From assembly GCA_047967505.1 (NCBI GenBank), contig CM106541.1: a stretch of DNA of 64,000 nucleotides; one strand, given 5' to 3'. Positions 22,450 through 33,905 of the stretch are shown here, piece after piece. Position numbers and translations under genes: made by a program. Below the pieces are notes generated by a model, which was not told where the DNA came from, did no database searches, and saw only the letters and a list, made by a program, of their open reading frames with translations. Position 1 is the stretch's first letter. Every line of letters starts with the position of its first letter. The stretch comes from Dipteris shenzhenensis (taxonomy: Eukaryota > Polypodiophyta > Polypodiopsida > Gleicheniales).

Positions 22450-25407
22450 CTAAACCTGTTTTATGAGCAAACTTCTATCATTCTGTATAGTTTCTGGCTT
22501 TTCAGTACTATACATAATCTTGCTGACATTGTGACAGTCTATACAAACTTGATGAATTCTTGCAATCTTAGCTGGACCTTCAGATGTAGTTACATCCTCA
22601 GATTGCTTATAAAAAATGTCTTTCTTATCCTTTTCAAACACTGCTTCCCATACTGACTCTAGTTGCGGGACATATCCATTAGCCTTTATTGAAAAACTTA
22701 ATCTGTTTAAATTAGCAGTTATTACATCAATTTGTGAATGAGCTGTGTCTGCAACAACAAACTGGTGCACAGTGTTCTCAATCTCAATCCAGGCCCTTCC
22801 TGGCTTCTTCCATGCACTGGCAGATTTTTTCAACTCTTGTACTTTGTGAACATCCTCCCACATAGCAGCATCAGCATAAACGTTGGACATAATTACATAT
22901 CCAGCAGCAATACCAGGATCTAATTGAACAATTTGATCAAAACAATGCCTTCCTAGTTCCGTGTCACCATATGTTCTGCAAGCAGTCAGCAAAGATGCCC
23001 ATCCATAACTATCGGCTGTAATTGGCATATTTTGAAGCAAGCTTTTGGCCTCCTTCAAGCGCCCCGCACGACCCAGAAGGTCGATCATGCAGTTGTAATG
23101 CTCAATACTTGGTGCAATGTCATGGTCTGCTCGCAAAGCCTTAAAATGTTTATAGCCTTCCTCCACTAACCCTGCATGACTGCAGGCTGACAGAATGCTA
23201 GTATAGATCAGATCATTTGGCTTGAAACCTTGACGTTGCATATCTGCAAGAAATTGACTCACCAGACTGTAGTGGCCATGTTGAGCATATCCTGCAATCA
23301 TTGCACCCCATGATACAATGTCTAGATTCTCCAACTTGTTAAACAGCATGCTTGCCTCCTCCAGGCTCCCACTCTTGGCATACATGTCAATGAGCGTGTT
23401 CAAAATCACTATATCTGAGTCAAGTCCCCTTCTTATTATCAGATCATGTATATGCTTGCCCTGCCATAAGGCTCCTATCCTGCCACACGCTTTCAGGACA
23501 GACAAAAGGCGAACTTCGTCCAGCTTTACACCCTCCTGTAACATTTTCTCAAAAAGCCCAATCGCAGGAAAACCTTGGCCATGTTGGATATATGCCCCTA
23601 TAATGGAACCCCATGACACCTCATTGCGATCAGGCATATAATCAAACACTTTGCGGGCCTCATCCAGGCTACCACATTTCGCATACATATCGACAAGGGA
23701 ACTCCCAACAACCACATCTACATGAAGTCCAGTTCTGATGGTCTGATCATGTATCAACTTTCCCTGTTTTATGGCCTGTATACAACTACATGCTTTCAAC
23801 ATGCATGACAAAACGAACTTGTCAGGCTGTATGTTCTCTTGTTGCATTTGTGTGAAGAGTAGAATGGCTGCATCACCCTGATCATGCTGAGTATATCCTG
23901 AAATCATCACACCCCATGACACCACATTCCGGTTAGGCAAATCATCAAAAACACTGCGAGCTTCCTCCAGGTCACCGCATTTGGCATACATTTCAATAAG
24001 GGAGCTCCCAACAACCACATCTGAGACGAGCCCGCTTCTGATGAGCAGATCATGTATCAGTTTGCCCTGTTCTAGAGCTCCTACGCTGCTGCATGCTTTT
24101 AAGATGCACAAAAAGATAACTCTGTTTGGCTGGATGCCTTCTTGTAGCAATTTTTCAAAAAGATTAAAAGCGGTAAAACCATGCTCATGCTGGGCATATC
24201 CTCCGATCAGTGCGCCATACGAAACTACATTTCGAGCTGGCAAATAAACAAATACTTTGTGAGCCTCCTGTAGGCTTCCACATTTAGCATACATGTCAAG
24301 CAGGGTGTTCCCAATAGCAATATCTGATTCAAGTCCATTTTGTAAGACTAGATCATGTATGATCTTGCCATGTGCTAAGGACCCTAGATTTCCACAAGCT
24401 TTAAGTATACACAAAAACATGACTCTATTTGGCTTGATGCCCTCGAGTTGCATTTGCTCAAGAAGTTTAAGAGCAAGAAGACTATATCCAAGTTGGACAT
24501 ATCCTGCAATCATTGCTCCCCATGAAACAATGTTCCGGTTGGGCAATTCATCAAACACCTTGCGCGCCTCTTCAAGGAGCTGACATTTGGCATACATGTC
24601 AATGAGCGAGCTCCCAACAACCACATCTGATTCAAGTTCACACTTGATAATCTGGTCATGTATCAGCTTGCCCTGCTCTATGGCCTCTATGCTGCTACAC
24701 GATTTCAAGATGCAAGAAAATATAAATTTGTTTGGCCTCACGTCGCTATCTAGCATCGCATAATACAATTCAAGCGTTCTTTCATTTTCTCCCTGCATGG
24801 AGTGTGCTGATATGATCGCATACCATGTGTACACACTTGGTCTTGAAATCTTGGAGAAAACGAGGTTTGCTTCCAATAAGCTCCCGCACACGGCAAAAAG
24901 ACGAATGAAATAATCTCCTAGAATCTCCACTGAAAGGAGTCCATTGCAGACCATAACAGAATGCAAACGCCTGCCAGCTACTGGATCCTGTTTATTTGTG
25001 CATTCCTGGAGAAGATACATGATTACATGTTGTGAAAGGTACAATCCTCGCTGGCGCATAAGTTCCACAGCATTGAGTCCCACAACTAACCCTTCGACTT
25101 CACAGATTTTGTTTAACTCTCCAATATATCTGAGAGGATCGCAATTATGAGCCCTTTTAAGGACTGAAGCAGTAGGTGCAGTATAAAATGTGTGTCTTTG
25201 TTTTGCAGGAGGTATACACTCCACGTCAGGAATTAGAAGGAACGCTTTCTTCGGCCGGATATGCTTATAGCCAGTCAGAATTCTACGAATCATCAACGCA
25301 AATGGCCTCCTTTGTTCCCTGTGAAGATGTATCAAGTTCGGTACGTTCAATGATTTACAATGAGAAAGATCATGCGAAAAGGATTTTACTGTGATGCCTC
25401 TACTCAT
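22450..25407 (-). CDS. PLS-class pentatricopeptide repeat protein with degenerate DYW end
   Basis: A 985-residue intronless frame from ATG (complement 25405-25407) to TAG. After an N-terminal region of about 130 residues (basic near its start, plausibly an organelle transit peptide) come six tandem PPR modules of about 100 residues, each with a VVSWG-MI-GY-QHG helix pair, a LF-KM-QEGI-P segment and an IHD-I-R-GL-SD-VVG-SLIDMYAKCGSLEEA block. A terminal P2-L2-S2 set, an E region (GRAWIEIENTVHQFVVAD, from about residue 870) and a DYW-like tail follow. PLS-class PPR proteins bind organelle RNA, and DYW domains carry out C-to-U editing. Here the cytidine-deaminase signature is damaged: the zinc-binding His of HSE is Gln (QSE, about 935-937), the CxxC (CIDC, about 955-958) remains but is about 9 residues too close, and the final DYW tripeptide is absent. 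An RNA-binding role is likely. Own deaminase activity is unlikely. Confidence 0.93.
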   Translation of the reverse strand: MSRGITVKSFSHDLSHCKSLNVPNLIHLHREQRRPFALMIRRILTGYKHIRPKKAFLLIPDVECIPPAKQRHTFYTAPTASVLKRAHNCDPLRYIGELNKICEVEGLVVGLNAVELMRQRGLYLSQHVIMYLLQECTNKQDPVAGRRLHSVMVCNGLLSVEILGDYFIRLFAVCGSLLEANLVFSKISRPSVYTWYAIISAHSMQGENERTLELYYAMLDSDVRPNKFIFSCILKSCSSIEAIEQGKLIHDQIIKCELESDVVVGSSLIDMYAKCQLLEEARKVFDELPNRNIVSWGAMIAGYVQLGYSLLALKLLEQMQLEGIKPNRVMFLCILKACGNLGSLAHGKIIHDLVLQNGLESDIAIGNTLLDMYAKCGSLQEAHKVFVYLPARNVVSYGALIGGYAQHEHGFTAFNLFEKLLQEGIQPNRVIFLCILKACSSVGALEQGKLIHDLLIRSGLVSDVVVGSSLIEMYAKCGDLEEARSVFDDLPNRNVVSWGVMISGYTQHDQGDAAILLFTQMQQENIQPDKFVLSCMLKACSCIQAIKQGKLIHDQTIRTGLHVDVVVGSSLVDMYAKCGSLDEARKVFDYMPDRNEVSWGSIIGAYIQHGQGFPAIGLFEKMLQEGVKLDEVRLLSVLKACGRIGALWQGKHIHDLIIRRGLDSDIVILNTLIDMYAKSGSLEEASMLFNKLENLDIVSWGAMIAGYAQHGHYSLVSQFLADMQRQGFKPNDLIYTSILSACSHAGLVEEGYKHFKALRADHDIAPSIEHYNCMIDLLGRAGRLKEAKSLLQNMPITADSYGWASLLTACRTYGDTELGRHCFDQIVQLDPGIAAGYVIMSNVYADAAMWEDVHKVQELKKSASAWKKPGRAWIEIENTVHQFVVADTAHSQIDVITANLNRLSFSIKANGYVPQLESVWEAVFEKDKKDIFYKQSEDVTTSEGPAKIARIHQVCIDCHNVSKIMYSTEKPETIQNDRSLLIKQV

Positions 25408-25904
25408 TCAGGCAGCCGGTCGTTAGGCCGGGAGCTTCCCAGATGGCCGCACGTGGCCATTCCCAGCCGTCAAGGTTAGCGTTGTGCGTTGCCATGTGGA
25501 TTCTGTGCAATCGGTTTGGGCGCCGGTCCTTGGGAGGTGGGTTTTCATGACACTGGAGGACAATTCCCTAGATGGCGGCCGGAGGATGTAGTGAGGAGGC
25601 CGGGGCACTGGCATTCTCGGTACGAAAATGCCCCAAATGCCTCTAAAGTCCACGAAATCGGACGAGCGACCGTTGGCAGTCGTGAGCCAAAGGGTAAGTA
25701 ACGTGGCATATACGCTTGCTCAGGAGTGTGCATCACGCAAAGGAGACCGCCCCATACCATATGCACGGGCAAAGATGCATGACCATCCTGAACAACTCCC
25801 CATCTGAAGGTGGATCTTTAATTTGATTCTTAAATTGCTAATCGATTCACCTTGCATACTTGGATTGGATTTTGAAATTTTGGCTAAGTCTTAGGCTCTG
25901 ACAC

Positions 25905-26080
25905 CTTCCATCTCCTCCTTTCATTCCATTAACCTTCCATCTCCTCCTTCCTCCCGAACGTGACCTTCCATCTCCTCCATTCTTGACCTTCTATCTCCTC
26001 CTTGCCCCTAAAGCTGCCTCTTGTCTTTCCACCTCCTCCCCAAAGCCTGCCTCTTGTCTTTCCACCTCCCCCCCCGTCCA
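25905..26080. repeat. Pyrimidine-rich tandem repeats
   Basis: ACCTTCCATCTCCTCC recurs four times with drift between 25905 and 26000. TGCCTCTTGTCTTTCCACCTCC then occurs twice (about 26013 and 26048). Confidence 0.85.
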
Positions 26081-26108
26081 AGCCTCCATCCAAGAGCTCC
26101 TTCTTTGT

Positions 26109-26148
26109 GACACGTGGCACGCTCTTCTCCCCCAAGACGCCACGTGTC
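26109..26148. promoter_or_regulatory. Inverted pair of G-box (CACGTG) elements
   Basis: GACACGTGGC (26109-26118) and its exact complement GCCACGTGTC (26139-26148) are separated by 20 bases. CACGTG is the core bound by plant bZIP and bHLH factors. It lies about 700 bp upstream of the PPR start codon. A regulatory role is inference only. Confidence 0.4.
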
Positions 26149-27894
26149 CTCTCTTTTTTTTTTGGGTGTCCGTGGTTAATAGGTTAAAGATGAAGGTACA
26201 TGGAAGGGTAGAACTAAATGTCAAACTTTAAATACCCCACCCAGTCTACTATGCTATGATAGACTAACAAACACTCTGACAAACACTCGAGTTACTCTAA
26301 TTGTGGGTGAGAGTTGGGATTGGGCGAATTTTGCTACACTGGCATATTCCCACTAAGAAAAGGTTGAGATCAGATGGTGGAGATCAATTCTCCGCCGACC
26401 CCAGACCTTTACGGATTGGGGAGGGGGCACGGTACACGTGGCATGGTGGGATTCAGTCGTTTGGTAGCGGGCATAACATGTGGCTTAGTTTGGTTCGTTG
26501 GCACTAAGCATGTTGCAGCTTGTGTGTGCCATGTGCCCATTGATTTTGGATCGGGGATGTGACACAGCACACGTGGTATCATGGGATTTGATGTTTTAAC
26601 AGATGTGTTGCTGTTAGGCGCGCCATGGCAGACGGAGGCTAATAAATTTGTCAATTAGCTGGTCAATGTGTATTCGTTCAAGGCGTACGGACGCGGTTAG
26701 CTCTTCTAATTTACACAACTTGCCCAAAGAAAACATTTGTCCTTAATTTAATTCGCTTTGCCTATTAATCTATGGTTCCTATGCCCATTTGGGGTGATGC
26801 TACTGCACTTGGGTAATTTGGTGTGAACACCAGCATTTAAGATGCAAAAGCTAGCTAACTTAGAGGGTAGCTTTTAACTTAAGCAGTTTTAAAAATGCTC
26901 ACTAGCACGCCACCATGGGCCTGTCATATATGAAGTCAAGTCAAATAAGAGCGCATGAACGCTTTTGAGCAATACATCTATTTAGAAAGGTTGTTAAGCC
27001 ATTTTGATTGAGCAATGTGGTCTACACGTCAATGGTGTACTTAGTTAACTTAGAGCATGTGTAATGATATGGTTAAAGGTTTTAAGCCATGTTATATAAA
27101 GTTGCCATTGGCTATTTAATTTGATAGTGCCCTCCCAAGCAACAGTATTGCGATCAAACAGGAGGTTAAGAGGCTTGTAATTGTGAATCTTTTACCACAT
27201 GTTAGATGCTTACCCATGCTTATTAGATGCTTTTCTATTTTGGGGGATCCCTTTTCTATTGTCTCCCTTGAGAGCTGAAGGTAATGTTGAGCAAGCACCC
27301 ATGCCCCCTTGTTTTGTAGGCAGCAATGAATAGATTTGGATATCTTTGACACCTAGCAACAAAAAATATTCCAACAAAATGGGTTGTCAATGTTACCATC
27401 AGATTTTCTTCTTATTTTGTACACCCAATACATTTTTGAATTCGTTTCAATTAACTTTAGTGTTATGTGTTGAAAGAATTTGTTTCAAAAGCATGTACAG
27501 TTCTACCTCTCCGATTCTCTTTTCTTTTTGTCTCTTCCTTTGGTTTTTCCATGGCTCGACTTGTTGCCGAATTAAGTTCATAGCACCAAAGATCCTACCC
27601 TTTTGGCTCTATTTGTCACTGAATCAAGTTCATTAGTGTTGGAACTTCTTGCCTTACCTACCTAAAATAATTGATGGCAATTGCTAGCATCAAAAGCTTT
27701 GTCAACAAGTTATGATTTTTGCCACCTGAACACATCTATGCCATTTGCAATCTCAAAAATACATCGTTCATTCATTATTCATCAATCACCTTGAGACTTC
27801 ATTTGTGCCTTGAGTTCGCGTGAAAATGCATTTTTTTGTACTTTTCACACCATGGTGAATAATTTCAAAAAGGCTTTACGCTTCAAATGTGTAT

Positions 27895-28020
27895 TTTAGG
27901 GTTAAAGATGGAGAATTTTGGGTGTATAGTTTATGTTTTAGGGTTTATCGTTTAGACTTTATTATTTAGGGTTTAATTTTAGAATTTAGGGTCTAGGGTT
28001 TAAGTTTAGGGTTTAGGATT
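27895..28020 (+). repeat. Telomere-like TTTAGGG cluster
   Basis: TTTAGGG, the plant telomere unit, occurs at 27895-27901, 27937-27943, 27965-27971, 27985-27991 and 28005-28011, with several one-base variants between them. It is a degenerate interstitial cluster, not a long array. Confidence 0.75.
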
Positions 28021-28180
28021 TCGGATCTAGGGTACAGGATCAAGGATTTTATGGTCCAAGTTATGATAGCTAGACAACCTACTACATAATCACATCCATT
28101 TGTTGCATGGGTCACACTACATCTTCTTCATTAATCTTGTGGGTGTGTAACCTAATGAAGGTGTCTTCCATAATGGCATG

Positions 28181-28350
28181 TGTGGGGGTTAAAGGTCACT
28201 GTGCCTTAACCCCAGTTATGTACAATACTCAAACACATATATAAATGAATGAAAAAGAAGATTAGGGTGGTACTGCACCCACCAAACTTGTGTGGCTCTC
28301 TGTCTCTCTCTCTCCTTCTTCCATTCTTGCTTCCGTTGAGAGCACTCTCA
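28181..28350 (+). repeat. 5' LTR of element B
   Basis: 170 bp, TGTGGGGG...CTCTCA. TATATAAA at 28238-28245 is the likely TATA box, and a CT-rich tract follows. The 3' end is the 14-base palindrome TGAGAGCACTCTCA. The LTR is short for a copia element. Confidence 0.97.
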
Positions 28351-29789
28351 ACTGGTATCAGAGCCCGAGTGATCTAGCTGACCGTGCATGAATGCTGGAA
28401 GCTCAGCAGCTCTGTGGGAGGAAGGAGAAGCTCTGTGGGAAGCTTTGTGGGCGACTTTACTTGCATCCAAGTGTGCAGAGACCTTGGAGGAACCTTTGGA
28501 AAAGTCACTTTGGCTTTGCGAAGTGGTTTTGAGAGCCTGTTAAGAGCTTTCAAAGAAAAAGTCGTTTTTTGAGCTTTTCCCTGTTCCGTTCGATGACAGA
28601 GATTCCGTATTGACTTGTAGAGGCAACTATTGCTTGCTTTTGGTGTCCACATCACTTCAGGAGCTTGGAAACACCTTCATTCTTGAATCTGGGATCATTT
28701 CAGTGGATTTCTGACTCACTGTATCAGTTCCTGCGTTTTTTGCCCGGGTGTTGGAACTCAAGTTTGGAGCAACCATTTGCAGATCTGTCAGTTCCGGTGG
28801 ACTCAGGAGGTCCTCAAACTTCTATGTTGCTCATCATTCGCACTCCGGTGGAGTTTACAGATAGCTCTGTTTCCAAAAACGTTTTTCAGTCCGTGTGTTG
28901 GACCCAGTGATTGAGACCACGGTTTCCAAAACCGTCTGTCCCATTGCGTTCCGGACGCCCAAAAACCCCTACCTATCAGTTCTTGCATGATTCGGTGGAG
29001 GATTTTCAGAGTTATAAATCTCTGTGTATTCGATTTCGTCTCTCTGTTATGCATTTTTCATACTAAGGTTTTGAAACCTTAGATTTATGCCACATGGCAG
29101 TGGATAAGTGTTGACTCCCATTTCTCACTCATCGGTTGGGATTTTGGAGTTTAGGCAGAAGAGAGATATTTGCAGATTTTCTTGCTGAGTCCGAGTATGC
29201 AATGGCGCCCATGTTTTGAAGCATCTCAGGTTCTATTTTCAGTAGCGCTCATTACCGTGGGACTATGATTTCTTGAGCATACCTTATGCAGATCACTCTG
29301 GTTGCAGTTTGAGCAGTGTGCGCTCATTCGTGGTATGCATTGGGTTGCAGTGGATGATTTATAGGCCATTTGGATGCATTGCGGTCCTTGTTGGATGCGC
29401 TGATAGGCCCAAATTGCCTTGTGGGATGCTATTTTTTATGGACGCTTTGCACATGGATGCTATTTTATGCTGAGGGACAGCTTTGAAACATTGCAGGTGA
29501 TGCACTGATAGTGCTATGCTCTCTTGGATGAGACATTATTGATGCATATGCCAGTGGACAGTGTTTATGCTTGAGTCATTTGGCACTTATTGGCATTTTC
29601 TTTTGGGCCAGATTTGCTCATATGGATGCATAGTATATGCACATGAGTCAGATGCATCTTTTGATGCTTTGAGCTTTGAATTTTGGTGATATTTCACTCT
29701 ATTGTGGCATACACATTTGGGTGCACCTGGTATTTGGTGTGATTCTCTCTTGCAGGCACTAGCATTTGGGATTTTGCTTTATTTGCATC
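28351..29789 (+). other. Leader of element B with primer site
   Basis: Starts with a 2-base spacer and TGGTATCAGAGC, complementary to the 3' end of initiator tRNA-Met, which primes minus-strand synthesis. Two hairpins stand out: ACGGTTT/AAACCGT near 28919-28936 and CTAAGGTTT/AAACCTTAG at 29063-29082. GATGCAT-type words are dense from 29330 to 29670. CTCTCTTGCAG ends at 29756, just upstream of gag, and could serve as a splice acceptor. Packaging, translation or splicing roles are not shown by the sequence. Confidence 0.75.
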
Positions 29790-32700
29790 ATGGCATCCTC
29801 TTCCATGCCTGAAAAGGAGTTTTTCAGCATTAAAAAGTTTGATGGGACAAACTTTTCTTTGTGGAAAGAACAGATAAGGGATGTGCTTATTCAAAAGAAG
29901 CAGATTAAACCCTTGGCAGGGATTGAAGCTAAGCCTGCAAATATGTCTGAGGATGATTGGAATGAGTTGGATGCATTAGCAAAGTCTACTATTAGACTTC
30001 ATCTTGCAGAGTCAGTTTATTTCACAGTAGTAAATGAGCAAACTACGGAAGATTTGTGGAAGAAACTGTGTGCCACTTATGAGAAGGAAACTGCCTCTAA
30101 TAAAGTTTACCTCATGAAGAGGTTGTTTGAGCTGCAAATGAAGGAAGGGGTCTCCATTGCTTCTCACTTGAATGAATTCAATATTATTTTCAGCCAGCTT
30201 CAGGCTCAGAAAATGAATTTTGATGCGGAGACTAAGGCAATATGTCTCTTATGTTCATTGCCATCCTCATGGGATACCTTTCGTACAGCTGTCAGTAACT
30301 CTGCACCTGGTGGAGTACTGAAATTTGATGATGTTGTGGGTAGCTTGTTGGCCGAGGAGATTAGACGGAAGTCTATGGATGGCAACAAGCAGGATGCAGC
30401 CTTAAATGTGCAAAGGGGCAGATCACAGTTCAGGGGGAAGTCCCAAGAAAGAGGGAAGTCTCGTAGCAAATCTAGGGCACGGAACATTGAGTGTTACCAT
30501 TGTGGCAAGAAGGGCCATATGAAAAAGGATTGCTACAAGCTGAAAAGAGAGCAAAAGGATAAGAAAAAGAATGCAAATTGGGGTGCAAATCAAAAGGAAG
30601 AGAGTCCAAGGGAGGACAAAGGAAAAGTGAAGATCGAGGAGATCAATGCAGTCACACATGATAGTGACAATGACGTTCTCTTCATGTCTAGTTTATCTGC
30701 AGAGTTGCTTCCCACTTCAGATGATGCATATTCCCAGGATTGGATTTTGGATTCTGGTGCTTCATTCCATGTTACTCCCCATAGGGAATGGTTCTCCACT
30801 TATGACAGTGGAAAGACAGGTTGTGTGCATCTTGGAAATGACTATGCATGTGACATAGTGGGAGCAGGTGACATAAAGTTTTCTTTTGCAAATGGGTCTG
30901 CATTTGTTTTGAAACATGTGAGACATGTGCCTAAGCTGACCAAGAGTCTTATTTCAGTGGGTCAGCTAGATGATGCTGGTTTTCACACCACTTTTGGCTT
31001 TCAAATTTGGAAAATTCAAAAGGGCTCTATGCTTTTGGCCAGGGGTGCCAAGTGTGGGACTTTGTATCCCTTACATGTATCAGGGGTATTTGATCATGTT
31101 GTTGCAATAACCGAGCAGCCAAGCACTTCTTTGTGGCATTGCAGGTTGGGGCACATGAGCCAGAATGGAATGAAACTCTTATGCCGTTTGGGTTATGTAC
31201 CGCATTTGAGTTTCTCTGATTTTGAATTTTGTGAGCATTGTCTCTATGGGAAGCAGACTAAATCAGCCCATAAAATAAGGGGAAAGAAAGAGTTTGAAAT
31301 GCTTGATTTGGTGCATTCAGACGTATGTGGTCCCATGCCTACACGGTCATTAGGCGGGGCTGAATACTATGTGACATTCATTGATGATGCAACTAGGAAA
31401 GTGTGGGCTTATGCTATAGCTCGGAAGAGTGATGTGTTCTAGGTATTTCAGAAATGGCTGGCCTTGGTTGAGAATCAGTCAGGTAGAACGCTTAAATGCC
31501 TACGGACTGATAATGGTGGAGAGTATCTCTCTCATGACTTTCAACATTTCTGTGATACACGTGGGATTAAGAGGGAGATCACATCCCCTCGTACTGCAGA
31601 GCAAAATCCAGTTGCAGAAAAGATGAACCGTACCATTCAAGAAAGGTTGCAATGCATGCTTTCCAATGCAAGTCTTTCTGGTGGTTTTTGGGCTAAGGCA
31701 ATGAAGACTGCAGTGCATGTGATCAATAGATCACCTAGTAAGAGTTTGGATGGTGGTATTCCTGAAGAAGCATGGAGTGGCAAGAAGCCCTCTTACTCTC
31801 ATTTGCGTATCTTTGGGTGTGAGGCATATGCACATGTGCCAAAAGAGCTTCGAAAGAAGCTAGATCCTAAGTCTAGGAAATGCATCTTTCTGGGTTATGG
31901 TGAAAGTGGAGAGATGGGCTATCGTCTCTGGGATCCAGAAGCAAAGAAGATCATACGCAGCCATGATGTGGTCTTCAATGAGAAGAAGATGCATAAGGCA
32001 CCCATGAGGGATGTGGAAATGAGGAGAATCACTTTCCAGGATGTGAATCCACCTACATATGTTGATAGACAGCAAGCTGTCCATGCACCAAATGTGCAAG
32101 AAATGGTGCCACCAAGTACTCCCACAGGTATACAATCAAGGGTAGATGATGGATCATCTATTGGTGGAAATGATGAGCCAAATGTGGCTGATATGCAGGT
32201 GGGACAGCAAGCTGAAATGCCCTTGAGAAGATCATCTAGAGTGTCTAGACTGCCTGATAGGTTTGTTCCAGGGGTAGACTATGTGATGCTTACTGATTGC
32301 GGGGAGCCTTCTTGCTACAGAGAGGCTATGATGCGTGAGGATCAACGCAAGTGGAAGTATGCTATGCAATCAGAGATGAGTTCACTTATGAAGAATAAGA
32401 CTTGGGACTTGGTTTCTTTGCCACATGGAAAGAAAGCATTGCCATGTAAATGGGTCTACAAAATGAAGGTCACAGGTGATGATGTGCCTAGGTACAAGGC
32501 CCGATTGGTTGCTAAAGGGTTCAAGCAAGAGAAGGGTGTGGACTTTGATGAGATATTCTCTCCGGTTGTGAAGATGACCACACTTAGATGCATGCTTGGA
32601 CTAGTGGCATCAGAGGATATGGAGCTTATGCAAATGGATGTCAAGACAGCTTTCTTGCATGGGGATTTGCATGAGGAAATTTACATGGTGCAGCCGGAAG

Positions 32701-33852
32701 GCTTTGAAGAAAAGGGCAAAGAGCATTTAGTTTGCAAGCTGAAAAAGAGTCTCTATGGTCTTAAGCAAGCACCTAGAGAATGGTATCAGAAGTTTGATGC
32801 TTTCATTCGGTCCCAGGGTTTCAGAAGGAGTGAAATTGATCACTGCCTCTACACTAAAAGGGCTAAGGATAATAGCCTGATAATCCTGGCACTATATGTG
32901 GATGATATGCTACTGGCTAGCAAGAATACTTATGAGCTAGATGCATTAAAGGCCAAGTTGCATGAGGCCTTTGATATGAAGGATTTGGGACTTGCAGGTC
33001 ATATTCTTGGTATGCGCATCACGCGTGATGGAGTAGGAAACTCCTTTGGCTTTCACAAAAGAGTATGTTACAAAAGTATTGCAGCGTTTCAATATGGAGG
33101 GGGGGAAGGCAGTGAGTACTCCATTGCCTCCATATGTGAAACTGAGTCATACAGATAGTCCCAAATCAGATGAGGAGAGGGCCATGATGGCCAAGGTTCC
33201 TTATGCATCAGCAGTTGGGAGTCTTATGTATGCTATGATAGCTACTAGACCAGACATTGCATTTGCAGTGGGAGTTGTTAGCCGCTATATGGATAATCCA
33301 GGAAAGAGGCATTGGGAGGCAGTTAAGTGCATCATGAGGTACATGAAGGGTACCAAGGAGATGTGCATTTGCTTTGGTAAAGGAGACATGCGTGTACTTG
33401 GGTACACAGATTCAGACTATGCAGGGCATGTGGATAGTAGGAGATCCACTTCTGGTTATGTGTTCACCTTTGCAAGTGGTGCAGTGTCGTGGATGTCTCG
33501 TGCACAGAAGTGCGTGGCTTTGTCTACCACAGAGGCTGAGTATGTTGCAGCCACAGAGGGTTGCAAGGAGGCTATATGGCTTGATCGGCTAGTGGGAGAT
33601 TTGGGGATTCATACAAGTGTACCGACATTGCATAGTGATTCCATGAGTGCTATTCAGCTAGCACGGAATCCGGTCTTTCATGCAAAGACCAAACACATTG
33701 AGGTCAAGTACCATTTCATCAGGGAGGTACTTGAGGACAAGCGCATAGAGCTTGTCAAGGTTCATAGAGATGATAACCCTACAGATATGCTGACGAAGAG
33801 TCTACCTAGTCAGCGGTTTGAGTATTGTCGTGTATTGATGGGCATTGGATAG
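29790..33852 (+). pseudogene. Element B gag-pol polyprotein with two lesions
   Basis: About 1354 codons from ATG 29790 (MASSSMPEKEF; the only ATG in a good position after the leader). Gag lies at about residues 1-230, zinc knuckle CYHCGKKGHMKKDC from residue 235, and protease DSGASFHV with its Asp at residue 321. Pre-integrase, integrase core, RT (YVDDM at 32894-32908) and RNase H through TKHIEVKYHFIREV to MGIG follow. Lesions: CAG to TAG at 31440-31442 in the integrase core (A and C have CAG), and loss of one C between 33029 and 33030 after ITRD, which shifts the frame before RNase H. All other catalytic landmarks are intact. The normal product would be cut into capsid, protease, integrase and reverse transcriptase inside virus-like particles. 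Confidence 0.95.
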
Positions 33853-33905
33853 TATGCTCACTGGTTGTTCTCCCTTAAAGGCACATTGTCCTTTAAGTGG
33901 GAGGT

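Larger units (their letters stand above)
25408..28175. other. Upstream region of the PPR gene, no further gene seen
   Basis: The PPR promoter should lie just above 25407. 25430-25760 is GC-rich and has competing short frames in several phases, none recognisable. 26150-27890 is plain intergenic DNA. CACGTG-containing words also occur near 26433 and 26568. Confidence 0.45.

Noticed and set aside
23318-25394. Plus-strand open frames opposite the PPR gene
   Set aside because: Antisense shadows of the PPR repeats; they recur with the repeat period and have no independent support.
28384-28910. Leader frames of 62 and 81 codons in A, B and C
   Set aside because: Their conservation only reflects the recent common origin of the copies; they are not kept open in the older element E.
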